Of a stretch of 5,242 bases of DNA, positions 1-5,242 are shown piece by piece. The notes below the pieces were generated by a model that had not been told where the DNA came from, did no database searches, and saw only the letters and a list, made by a program, of their open reading frames with translations. How positions within the stretch are numbered: the first letter of the stretch is position 1; every line of letters begins with the position of its first letter. The DNA is from Bacteroidota bacterium (GTDB taxonomy: Bacteria; Bacteroidota; Bacteroidia; Cytophagales; Hymenobacteraceae), in NCBI GenBank assembly GCA_023424725.1, contig JAFADQ010000100.1, forward strand, positions 1-5,242, written 5' to 3'. The position numbers and the translations under genes were made by a program.

Positions 1-240
1 GAAGAGATCAACAACACAGAAAAATTATTGCCGCAGCTAAAGAAAAGGGGAGAGGCCGCTAATTCCGATCATTACCATTTTACCAGTAAAGGTGTGCGCG
101 GTTTTTTCTTTTACACCATGGGCGGCACCTCGGCTTACCACGATGTGTATGACACGCCGGGGCAACTTTCGCTGGCTAAATTTCCGCAGGTTTTCAGGTT
201 AATTACAATGTTTGTAGATAAGCTGGCCGCGCAAAAGTAA
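1..240 (+). CDS. Peptidase family M28 (zinc aminopeptidase-like), C-terminal fragment
   Basis: The reading frame is open from base 1 to a TAA at 238-240, giving 79 residues with no start in the window, so this is the 3' end of a longer gene. Seen: NSDHYHF (residues 21-27 of the fragment), a strand-rich GVRGFFFYTMGG, then AYHDVYDTP with His47. Family knowledge: M28 co-catalytic zinc peptidases end with an SDH..F..G...FFF block followed by a conserved His in H(x)3-4DT, and that His is the last zinc ligand; the other ligands would lie upstream of the window. The final helix (FPQVFRLITMFVDKLA) is also typical. M28 enzymes remove N-terminal residues from peptides and are often exported in Bacteroidota, but the signal peptide and substrate cannot be judged here. 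The first in-frame start-like codon (TTG at 28) is internal and is not the real start. No terminator-like hairpin with a T-tract directly follows the stop. Confidence 0.85.
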   Translation, partial: EEINNTEKLLPQLKKRGEAANSDHYHFTSKGVRGFFFYTMGGTSAYHDVYDTPGQLSLAKFPQVFRLITMFVDKLAAQK

Positions 241-384
241 ATTGCCGGGCAGGTTAATTACTTATGGCTGCCAACAGGCTACTTAACGATAGGCTGAGCC
301 GCATTTTAATTTTATAAACACCAGAGGCCGTGTGCAGCTTACATACTCCGCAAGCGGGAGCGGTAGCCTGGTTTTGCCTGTGCA

Positions 385-540
385 GAGGCGGGTTAGCGAT
401 AGCAGCGGAAATCCTTTTTACCCTGTAACGGCAGCTTTTTTGGGCTTTGCAGCCCGGGTACGCCGCACTGGAGAGCAGCGCTACAAGGGTAAAAAGATTG
501 CAGCGAATAGCGCGGGCCGCAGGCAACCCCCAAATCTTTT
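385..540 (+). other. Structured intergenic element with long hairpin and GAnnGCAGCG repeats (possible ncRNA or repeat family)
   Basis: Seen: CTTTTTACCCTGTA (414-427) pairs with TACAAGGGTAAAAAG (482-496), a 14-bp stem with one bulged base. Inside it, GGGCT (442-446) and AGCCC (451-455) form a second hairpin around a TTGC loop. GATAGCAGCG (398-407) sits just before the long stem and GATTGCAGCG (496-505) starts at its end, with a third variant GAGAGCAGCG at 471-480. The 3' flank GAATAGCGCG followed by a C/A-rich run completes the unit. From memory only, blocks of the form AGCAGCGGAAATCCTTTT ... AAAAGATTGCAGCGGATAGC recur in intergenic regions of many Bacteroidota genomes, often just after genes. 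No function is known to me, and the ends given are approximate. The strand is assigned by similarity to that remembered orientation. It could be a 3'-end or terminator-like RNA structure of the M28 transcript, a small RNA, or a dispersed repeat. Confidence 0.5.
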
Positions 541-625
541 ATTAATTGGCTTCTGATGCACGTATTTTTGGCCGTCGCAGCTAAAAGGTTATTTACAGCA
601 CCTGAGTTAGATTAATAAGACTTTT

Positions 626-790
626 GCAACCTGTTTTTATTGATGATGCAGGAGTTTTAGCAGATATTTAAAAGCATTAACAGCCACGTAGGAGCAACCT
701 GTTTTTTCGTAAGCATTAACAGGCCGCTCCTATGGAGCTTTGCACGAGATTCAAACGCATTTACTAACAGGCCACTACTCGGGAGTTATA
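626..790. repeat. Cluster of degenerate REP-like repeats
   Basis: Several short units recur in 165 bases. GCAACCTGTTTTT occurs at 626-638 and 694-706 (13/13). AAGCATTAACAG occurs at 672-683 and 711-722 (12/12). The block starting TTAACAGG at about 715 and running through GCTCCTATGGAGC recurs as a worn copy at about 763-787 (19 of 25 positions equal by eye). The best unit folds as the hairpin at 689-732. The mixture of direct and inverted copies, with no open reading frame, is typical of REP/MITE-like intergenic palindromes. I recall related GCTCCTACGGAGC-type repeats in other Bacteroidota intergenic regions, unverified. No transposase is in the window. Confidence 0.55.
689..738. repeat. REP-like palindrome (hairpin plus nested GCTCCTATGGAGC)
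   Basis: TAGGAGC (689-695) pairs with GCTCCTA (726-732). After a two-base mismatch (AA against CC), CCTGTT (698-703) pairs with AACAGG (718-723), leaving a 14-base loop. The right arm overlaps a second, mutually exclusive palindrome, GCTCC-TAT-GGAGC (726-738). The T-run falls in the loop, not after the stem, so this is not a standard terminator. Confidence 0.6.
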
Positions 791-829
791 AAGAATTATT
801 AGTAATCGAACTCAGGACTTCTTTTGCGA

Positions 830-856
830 AATATAAAAGCTGCGGGCACCAAAAAA
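830..856 (-). repeat. 27-nt terminator-tail repeat, copy A
   Basis: Read on the minus strand from 856 down to 830 this is six T, GGTGCCCGCAG, C, TTTTA, TATT. It begins in the T-tract of the terminator downstream of the M43 protease gene. It matches the sequence at 4890-4916, which follows the purQ terminator, at 25 of 27 positions. Both copies point the same way relative to the gene being terminated. The function is unknown. Confidence 0.6.
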
Positions 857-895
857 AGCCCCGCGACAGACCAATTTAGTGTCGCGGGGCTTTTT
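853..895. terminator. Bidirectional rho-independent terminator after the M43 protease gene
   Basis: Perfect 16-bp stem: AAAAAGCCCCGCGACA (853-868) against TGTCGCGGGGCTTTTT (880-895), with an 11-base loop. The core is GC-rich and the stem is flanked by A and T runs, so it gives a hairpin plus U-tract in both directions. On the minus strand it lies 19 bases after the stop codon of the M43 gene, its most likely user. On the plus strand it would also stop any transcript coming from the upstream intergenic elements. Confidence 0.92.
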
Positions 896-914
896 GATCA
901 GGGGTTTGCCGTGC

Positions 915-3035
915 TTATTTACTTATCACGAACTGTTTTGTAATTACTGTAGCGCCATTGCTAATGCGGGCTATATATACGCCATTGCTCAGGTGGTTTA
1001 CATGTAGCGTAGCAGTATTTTCCGATACCTGCAAGGCAGTTTCACGAGTAACTACACGGCCCAGCATATCGGTTATTTCTATGCATGCTTTTTCATCGGC
1101 ATTAATAAATTTAAGGTTGATAATGCCTTGCGCCGGGTTAGGATAAAGCGATATTTGCTGGTTTAGTATTTCTGCAGGGCTGCTGCTTATCAGGCTTCCG
1201 TCTACCAGAATATCGTCAAGATAAAGGTTGTTTCCGTAGCGGTTTATTGCCCTGAATTTAATAATGGCGCTGCTGCTGCTTAAATATGGCGCCAGGTTTA
1301 TGGTTTCTTTGCGCCAGTCGGAGGCCGAAGCCGGAACAAAAGCTGGTCCCTGAGATGAACTTCCGGAGCCGGTAGCTAACATGGCGCCGCCTTTTTTGTA
1401 CAAACTCACAAAAGTAGATCCGCAATCGGTAGAGATCAGGACTTCCAGCGAGTCGGGGTTGTTTGCCGAATTGGTATAGGTTTTATGCGCTACCTCGAAG
1501 GTAAGATTTGCTACCGAGTAAGCCGACAGATTTATGGTTGGCATAACCAGTTCAGAGCGGTTTCCGGGCGAATTAGCGTTGTAATTATTAACAAACATAG
1601 AAGAGTTGCCGGTTTTGGCTGCGCTGCTTGTACGCTCCCACGAATAATTTTGCGCGGTATTGGTAAGCTGGTAGCCGGCCGGAGGAAAAGTAGCTTGCTC
1701 GAAGCTTTGCGGCGCTGCCATGGTAATGCCCGGCGCCTGGCTTATGGCTGTGAAATTTCTGTTGGCTGCATTGTTTGCCATGTTACCGTCGGTGCCGCCG
1801 TTTGGCGAATTTAAAATAACTGTTAGGTTATGCGCGCCCGGGTTTATGGTAATAGAAGGCAAGGTAATAACAGTTGTTGCCTGCGAGGCAATAGAGCCTG
1901 TCCAGGTAAAAGATGAGGTGGCGCCGCCGTTTAAAGAGTAATTTACCGATAAACTGGTAATGGTATTCTGCCCGCTGTTTTTTACTGTAACTTTTGGCGA
2001 AAAAGATCCCGCGCAAACCGAATTTCCGGGGTAAGAAATAGATACAACCGAGGCATCTAGCGCAGCTAAAGTAGGCGGAACGCAACCCAGCGAGGTAAGT
2101 AAGCCGGGCCGGCTGGTGTTTATTGCCGCCAGCATAGCATTTTTTTGGCCGGTGGTAAACATATACATACAGGCGTCGTTTGTATAGTCCATGTAGTTCA
2201 TAGACATATCGCCGGAGTTGTTGCACGACGGGCTGGGGAAGCTGGGGCAACCGTAATTAGGTTCGTTTTGGGTGGGCGTATCGGCAATACCATCGCTGGC
2301 GCAATTGCCGCCGTTGCCTGAGCCCCAGATATGATCGAGGTTAAAATAATGGCCCAGTTCGTGGGTTGCGGTGCGGCCCTGGTTGTAAGGCGCAGCGCTG
2401 CCGCCGGGTAAAGAAGAGTATAGCAAAACTACGCCGTCGTAATTTGGGCTGGTGCCCGGAGGAGTTGCATAACCAAGCAGGCCGCTGCCCAGGTTGCACA
2501 CCCAAATGTTTAAATATTGCGATGGATTCCAGGCATTAACGCCACCCTGGTTGCTGAATTTTACGGCATCGCTCAGGTTAAAAGAGTTTACTGTGGTAGA
2601 GGTGCGGGTAATGCCGGTGGTTGGGTTGCCCTGCGGGTCGCGCTGGGCCAGGCAAAACTCTATTTCGGTATCGGCAGCGAGGCCGGCATATATGGCCGGG
2701 GTTTGGCTTACATCGGCATTCAGCTTTCTGTAATCCTGGTTCAGGCGTTGCAGTTGTGCCAGCAATTGCGCATCGGGCACGTTTTGGGCAGCCGTTTTAT
2801 ACACCACATGAAATACCACCGGAATGGTAACCACGTTTTTTGCTTGCTTCTGGCCTGCGTTTTCTGCCGTTGCCAACCATTGCGATACGCGTTGCTGTAC
2901 CTGCTGCCTCGATTTTACAAATTCAGGATTTGTAAGCTCCAGCTGCCGCACATATTCGTCGGTGCCGCAGGTGCGCTGTGCTATGCTGCCAGTTGCGCAC
3001 AAAAGGCCTGCCAGTAACAGTAGTGTTTGTTTCAT
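915..3035 (-). CDS. Secreted M43-family (pappalysin/cytophagalysin-type) zinc metalloprotease with T9SS sorting domain
   Basis: 706 residues. Residues 1-19 form a Sec signal peptide (charged start, LLLLAGLL core, cut probable after SIA). The catalytic domain spans about 65-318: HELGHYFNLDH (225-235) carries zinc ligands His225, His229 and His235 and general base Glu226, and the Met-turn NYMDY (280-284) has Met282. Cys245, Cys263, Cys271 and Cys289 and the DTPTQNEPNYGC segment fit the disulfides and metal loops of M43. About 327-430 looks CARDB-like (Ig fold), about 443-612 like a choice-of-anchor-J/MAM-type sandwich ending YLDDILV, and 627-706 is a T9SS type A sorting domain (LYPNPAQG ... KQFVISK). 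Inference: exported across the inner membrane by Sec, then across the outer membrane by type IX secretion; the substrate is unknown. Asn232 replaces the Gly of the HExxHxxGxxH consensus. No Shine-Dalgarno is seen. A TAAATTTA box (3074-3081) is only a weak promoter candidate. Terminator at 853-895. Confidence 0.93.
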   Translation of the reverse strand: MKQTLLLLAGLLCATGSIAQRTCGTDEYVRQLELTNPEFVKSRQQVQQRVSQWLATAENAGQKQAKNVVTIPVVFHVVYKTAAQNVPDAQLLAQLQRLNQDYRKLNADVSQTPAIYAGLAADTEIEFCLAQRDPQGNPTTGITRTSTTVNSFNLSDAVKFSNQGGVNAWNPSQYLNIWVCNLGSGLLGYATPPGTSPNYDGVVLLYSSLPGGSAAPYNQGRTATHELGHYFNLDHIWGSGNGGNCASDGIADTPTQNEPNYGCPSFPSPSCNNSGDMSMNYMDYTNDACMYMFTTGQKNAMLAAINTSRPGLLTSLGCVPPTLAALDASVVSISYPGNSVCAGSFSPKVTVKNSGQNTITSLSVNYSLNGGATSSFTWTGSIASQATTVITLPSITINPGAHNLTVILNSPNGGTDGNMANNAANRNFTAISQAPGITMAAPQSFEQATFPPAGYQLTNTAQNYSWERTSSAAKTGNSSMFVNNYNANSPGNRSELVMPTINLSAYSVANLTFEVAHKTYTNSANNPDSLEVLISTDCGSTFVSLYKKGGAMLATGSGSSSQGPAFVPASASDWRKETINLAPYLSSSSAIIKFRAINRYGNNLYLDDILVDGSLISSSPAEILNQQISLYPNPAQGIINLKFINADEKACIEITDMLGRVVTRETALQVSENTATLHVNHLSNGVYIARISNGATVITKQFVISK

Positions 3036-3118
3036 TATATGTTTAGAATAATTGAATTAAAGCTCTGAAAAAGTAAATTTACTATAATTGTGCTAAAACG
3101 GGAAATTTGCAATGCCGC

Positions 3119-4000
3119 TTATAAGACATTGTGCAGCTGCTCTTTAATTTTTTCCAGCTCTTCTTTCATTTCCACTACCTTGTGCTGTATTACCGAGTCG
3201 TTGGCTTTAGAGCCGATGGTGTTTATTTCGCGGCCAATTTCCTGGGCTATAAAACCCAGCTTTTTGCCCGGCGCTTCTTCGGTATACGCCGTTTCGAAAA
3301 AGTAATGCAAATGGTTTAGCAGGCGCACTTTTTCTTCGGCTATGTCTAGCTTTTCTATGTAATAAATCATTTCCTGCTCAAACCGGTTGGGGTCTGCTTT
3401 TACAGAACTTTGCAATTCCTGCAGGTGGCCAGATATGCGGGTTTTTATCGCCGCAATTCTTTCCGGATCGTGCTTGTCTATTTCAGAAAGCAAAATCCGG
3501 ATTCGCTCAGCATAGCCCACAATTTCCTGCGATAACGCTTTGCCTTCGTCTGTACGAAAATGGTTAAGGTTATACAGCGCTTCTTTTAGCAATTCCTGCG
3601 CCTGCTCCCAGGCAAAAGGCGCTTCCTGGTCTGCGCTGGCCTCTGTTTGTACCACTTCGGGCATGGTTAGCGCAATTCTGAAAATATCGTTGGTATTAGC
3701 GCCAACCTGCAGCGCGGCCGCTTCTAAGGTTTTGTAATAATGCGTAAAAAGCTCTGTGTTGATGGCGCTGCGAGCTTTGGCCATTCCCTTGGTTTGCAGC
3801 TCTACCGTAAGCGATACTTTGCCGCGCTGTAAGCTTTTGGTTATCAGGTTACGGATCTCTATTTCTTTATCGGCCAGAAAACGTGGCAAACGCAGTGTTA
3901 GGTCCAGGCTTTTAGAGTTTAAGGAGCGTATCTCTACAGATAGCGAATAACTATCGGAATTTAATTGGGCCGAGCCGAAGCCCGTCATAGATTGCAGCAT
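3119..4000 (-). CDS. yicC: YicC family endoribonuclease
   Basis: 293 residues, the usual family length. The start at 4000 gives MLQSMTGFG, matching the near-invariant MxxSMTGF opening of the family. An upstream in-frame ATG (4099) would add 33 unrelated residues and overlap the purQ start region, so I reject it. N-terminal YicC domain: MTGFG (5-9), VEIRSLNSKSLDLTLRLP (22-39), RGKV (59-62), and the RTDEG helix (149-153). C-terminal DUF1732: DPNRFEQE (203-210), DIAEE (219-223), then LGFIAQEIGREINTIGSKAN (248-267), which is the family signature. Family knowledge: E. coli YicC has been reported as an endoribonuclease that affects sRNA turnover; the role in Bacteroidota is untested and presumably cytoplasmic. 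The gene is divergent from purQ. The M43 gene follows on the same strand after 83 bases with no clear terminator between, so some read-through is possible, though the functions are unrelated. Confidence 0.95.
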   Translation of the reverse strand: MLQSMTGFGSAQLNSDSYSLSVEIRSLNSKSLDLTLRLPRFLADKEIEIRNLITKSLQRGKVSLTVELQTKGMAKARSAINTELFTHYYKTLEAAALQVGANTNDIFRIALTMPEVVQTEASADQEAPFAWEQAQELLKEALYNLNHFRTDEGKALSQEIVGYAERIRILLSEIDKHDPERIAAIKTRISGHLQELQSSVKADPNRFEQEMIYYIEKLDIAEEKVRLLNHLHYFFETAYTEEAPGKKLGFIAQEIGREINTIGSKANDSVIQHKVVEMKEELEKIKEQLHNVL

Positions 4001-4003
4001 TGG

Positions 4004-4012
4004 CAAATGGTA
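4004..4012 (-). promoter_or_regulatory. Possible -7-like box at the yicC start (imperfect)
   Basis: On the minus strand TACCATTTG ends three bases before the yicC ATG. It resembles the Bacteroidota -7 box TAnnTTTG with one extra spacer base. The TTTG-3nt-ATG spacing is the same as at purQ. No clear -33 TTG was found at a suitable distance, so confidence is low. Confidence 0.25.
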
Positions 4013-4115
4013 TTCTGTTGTAATGGTAAAAGTAAGATTTTTTGTTTGAATGAAATACATAAATAAACTGTTGCCGCGCCGTGCTTTGTTTCTATGCATT
4101 TGCCCGATTACTTGC

Positions 4116-4123
4116 TATCTTTG
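4116..4123 (+). promoter_or_regulatory. purQ: Bacteroidota-type -7 box of purQ (TATCTTTG)
   Basis: TATCTTTG matches TAnnTTTG exactly and ends three bases before the purQ ATG at 4127. With the box centred near -7, transcription would begin at or within a few bases of the ATG, so the mRNA is probably leaderless or nearly so. A -33 TTTG at the usual spacing is not evident; the nearest TTTG motifs are at 4085-4088 (too far) and 4099-4102 (too close). No ribosome binding site precedes the start. Confidence 0.6.
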
Positions 4124-4126
4124 CGT

Positions 4127-4819
4127 ATGAAATTTGGTGTAGTAATTTTTCCGGGCTCTAATTGCGACGACGATGTAATAAGAGTGCTTCGCGATACCAT
4201 GGGCCAGCAGGTAACAGAACTCTGGCACAAAAGCCACGACCTGCAAAACTGCGATTTTATAGTGCTGCCGGGCGGTTTTTCTTACGGCGATTATCTTCGC
4301 TCCGGCGCCATCGCGCGCTTCTCGCCTATTATGCAGGAAGTGGTGCAGCATGCTAACCGTGGCGGCTATGTGTTTGGTATTTGCAATGGTTTCCAGATAT
4401 TAACAGAAGCCGGGTTGTTGCCGGGCGCTTTGCTTCGCAACCGCGAGCAGCGTTTTATGTGCAAAAACGTGCACCTGAAAGCCGAAAACAATAGCCTGCT
4501 GCCAACCCGCGCATTAGATCTTAACAAGGCTTATAAAATACCCATCGCACATGGCGAAGGCCGTTATTTCGCGCCAGCAGATACCTTAAAGCAGCTTAAT
4601 AACGAGGGTTTGGTTATGTTCCGGTATTGCGACAAAAACGGCGAAGTGAACAACCACGCCAACTGCAACGGCTCCGAAGAAAACATTGCCGGCGTTAGCA
4701 ACCTTGGCCGCAACGTTTTTGGTATGATGCCACACCCGGAGCGTGCCGCCGATGCAGATTTAGGAAATACCGATGGCCTCGCGATTTTCGAATCTATTCT
4801 GGAAACTGTAAAAGCGTAA
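4127..4819 (+). CDS. purQ: Phosphoribosylformylglycinamidine synthase, glutaminase subunit PurQ
   Basis: 230 residues, normal for stand-alone PurQ. It is the class I glutamine amidotransferase subunit that releases ammonia from glutamine for the FGAR to FGAM step of purine synthesis, working with PurL and PurS in the cytoplasm. Seen: MKFGVVIFPGSNCDDD at the N-terminus, LPGGFSYGDYLRSGAIA (47-63, oxyanion region), the nucleophile elbow FGICNGFQ with Cys86, IAHGEGRY (140-147), and MMPHPERA with His203 and Glu205 completing the triad. The ATG at 4127 is chosen because it gives the conserved family start. The upstream ATG at 4094 would add 11 non-conserved residues and place the -7 box inside the gene. 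A separate PurQ implies the small-PurL/PurS type of enzyme rather than one large PurL chain; purL and purS are not in the window. The gene is monocistronic by context, with a strong terminator 34 bases after the stop. Confidence 0.97.
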   Translation: MKFGVVIFPGSNCDDDVIRVLRDTMGQQVTELWHKSHDLQNCDFIVLPGGFSYGDYLRSGAIARFSPIMQEVVQHANRGGYVFGICNGFQILTEAGLLPGALLRNREQRFMCKNVHLKAENNSLLPTRALDLNKAYKIPIAHGEGRYFAPADTLKQLNNEGLVMFRYCDKNGEVNNHANCNGSEENIAGVSNLGRNVFGMMPHPERAADADLGNTDGLAIFESILETVKA

Positions 4820-4853
4820 AATTTATTTTTATTGCTGATTCAGATCTGAAATA

Positions 4854-4895
4854 AAAAAACAATGCCTGAGATTTGCTTCTCAGGCATTGTTTTTT
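4854..4895. terminator. Bidirectional rho-independent terminator between purQ and the DCC-family gene
   Basis: Perfect 17-bp stem: AAAAAACAATGCCTGAG (4854-4870) against CTCAGGCATTGTTTTTT (4879-4895), with an 8-base loop. The A-run and T-run flank the core, so it can work on both strands. It lies 34 bases after the purQ stop and also faces the convergent minus-strand gene ending at 5053. Confidence 0.92.
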
Positions 4896-4916
4896 GGTGC
4901 CCGCAGGTTTTAAATT
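4890..4916 (+). repeat. 27-nt terminator-tail repeat, copy B
   Basis: Six T of the purQ terminator, then GGTGCCCGCAG, G, TTTTA, AATT. It is 25/27 identical to the minus-strand sequence 856-830 after the M43 terminator; the two differences are at 4907 and 4912-4913 of the tail. The terminator stems themselves are different sequences, so the similarity is confined to the tail. Confidence 0.6.
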
Positions 4917-4934
4917 ATTGATTTTCCGGTTTGG

Positions 4935-4959
4935 CAGGGCACCTCTTGTGGGTGCCCTG
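4935..4959. other. Hairpin downstream of the purQ terminator
   Basis: CAGGGCACC (4935-4943) pairs perfectly with GGTGCCCTG (4951-4959) around a seven-base loop. Only three T follow on the plus strand and none on the minus strand after the stem, so it is a poor terminator. Its left arm GGGCACC (4937-4943) can also pair with GGTGCCC at 4896-4902 in the terminator-tail repeat. The two pairings are mutually exclusive. Confidence 0.5.
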
Positions 4960-5052
4960 TTTGCGCCTGCTGCGAAGGCCAAAAACAAGGGCGTTACAAA
5001 CCAAAAGAGCTACAATAAACACCCAATTGTAAGCGAATTTTTATAGACGAAA

Positions 5053-5242
5053 TTACAAAAACCGCTTCTGCAAATCGGGAGTGGGCAGCATGCACGACTC
5101 TTCGCGGCCAAACCAGCGGTAGCGGTTGCGGGCCACAAAATCGTACACATAATTCCGGATAAAGCCAGGCACTATAATAAACCAATAAGCCAAAGGCCAC
5201 AAACCGCTAAGGTTCCGGGCAATGCGCAGCGCAGCAGTAGAT
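5053..5242 (-). CDS. DCC family (DUF393, YuxK-like) protein, C-terminal fragment
   Basis: The frame runs from 5241 (first complete codon) to a TAA at 5053-5055, giving 62 residues; the start lies beyond the window. Seen: LRIARNLSGLWPLAYWFIIV (5-24), a hydrophobic stretch, then YVYDFVARNRYRWFGR (31-46) and ESCMLPTPDLQKRFL (48-62). Family knowledge: DCC-family proteins are predicted thiol-disulfide oxidoreductases with a DxxCxxC-like motif near the N-terminus, and their C-termini typically read V(Y/F)xxVAxNRYRWFG..(D/E)xC..P. That match is my reason for the call. The catalytic cysteines would be outside the window, and the biochemical role of the family is not well established. A different-frame open stretch on the same strand (4994-5200) is a shadow. 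Transcription converges with purQ and probably ends at the shared terminator 4854-4895, about 160 bases past the stop. Confidence 0.85.
   Translation of the reverse strand, partial: STAALRIARNLSGLWPLAYWFIIVPGFIRNYVYDFVARNRYRWFGREESCMLPTPDLQKRFL

Larger units (their letters stand above)
241..914. other. Gene-free intergenic region rich in secondary structure
   Basis: This 674-base stretch separates the M28 gene from the 3' end of the M43 gene. Short open frames exist on both strands (254-526 minus, 332-556 plus), but their translations show no recognisable domain and they overlap each other and the palindromic element. I read them as chance. Supported contents are listed separately: a structured element (385-540), REP-like repeats (626-790), a 27-nt terminator tail (830-856) and a terminator (853-895). 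In 241-384 I see only a weak 8-bp inverted repeat, CAGGCTAC at 275-282 with GTAGCCTG at 363-370. In 541-625 and 791-829 I see nothing supportable. Confidence 0.6.

Noticed and set aside
346..360. CTCCGC-AA-GCGGGAG hairpin as a terminator of the M28 gene
   Set aside because: The loop is too short, the stem needs a bulge, and no T-tract follows; it lies over 100 bases after the stop.
254..526. 90-residue minus-strand open frame, ending in a segment (GVYKIKMRL) that recalls a T9SS C-terminus
   Set aside because: It runs through the palindromic element, has no domain and no start signals, and the resemblance covers only a few residues.
332..556. 74-residue plus-strand open frame
   Set aside because: Low-complexity translation across the hairpin element with no recognisable family; explained by the structured non-coding element.
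626..790. CRISPR array
   Set aside because: Repeats are short, degenerate and unevenly spaced, with no cas gene in the window; they fit REP-like palindromes better.
1828..2250. 140-residue minus-strand open frame inside the M43 gene
   Set aside because: Out-of-frame shadow of a gene with clear domains; its composition (Tyr/Arg/Leu-rich) is that of a frame-shifted reading.
2517..3017. 166-residue plus-strand open frame antisense to the M43 gene
   Set aside because: Antisense shadow over the signal peptide and catalytic domain region; no family recognised.
3074..3081. TAAATTTA as -7 box of the M43 protease gene
   Set aside because: It is a palindromic A/T word differing from TAnnTTTG at the last base, with no TTG at a suitable -33 distance.
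4001..4099. N-terminal extension of YicC by 33 residues
   Set aside because: The family begins at MLQSMTGFG, and the extension would overlap the purQ upstream start and contains no conserved residues.
4094..4126. N-terminal extension of PurQ by 11 residues
   Set aside because: The family begins at MKFGVVIFPGSN, and the extension would contain the -7 box.
1..5242. A new defence or mobile system made of these genes
   Set aside because: The genes are proteases and housekeeping functions with independent signals; no integrase, transposase, nuclease-effector or toxin-antitoxin pair was seen.

Overview
The window looks like chromosomal DNA of a member of the Bacteroidota, most likely the Cytophagales (Hymenobacteraceae-like). 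This rests on three things: a secreted protease ending in a type IX secretion (T9SS type A) sorting domain, AT-rich start regions without Shine-Dalgarno sequences, and a TAnnTTTG-type -7 box directly in front of purQ. The genus is inferred from general character, not from a search.

Layout. Positions 1-240 (+) are the last 79 codons of a peptidase family M28 enzyme. Positions 241-914 hold no convincing gene but are far from featureless: there is a structured element with a long hairpin (about 385-540), a cluster of degenerate REP-like palindromic repeats (626-790) and a perfect bidirectional terminator (853-895). Next comes a minus-strand gene for a large secreted M43 (pappalysin/cytophagalysin-type) metalloprotease with CARDB-like, choice-of-anchor-J/MAM-like and T9SS sorting domains (915-3035). 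Upstream of it, also on minus, lies yicC (3119-4000), which is divergent from purQ (4127-4819, +). purQ ends in a second perfect bidirectional terminator (4854-4895). This terminator is convergent with a minus-strand gene cut by the window end, which I recognise as the C-terminus of a DCC-family (DUF393) protein (5053-5242).

How the genes relate. They do not form one pathway. purQ is housekeeping purine synthesis, yicC is an RNA-processing housekeeping gene, and the M28 and M43 genes are proteases, the M43 one clearly exported. No defence system, CRISPR array, insertion sequence, tRNA or rRNA was seen. The most interesting material is non-coding. A 27-nt sequence (25/27 identical) follows the terminator hairpin of both the M43 gene and purQ, in the same orientation relative to the terminated gene. 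There is also the structured element at 385-540, the REP-like cluster, and a purQ start whose -7 box predicts a leaderless mRNA.
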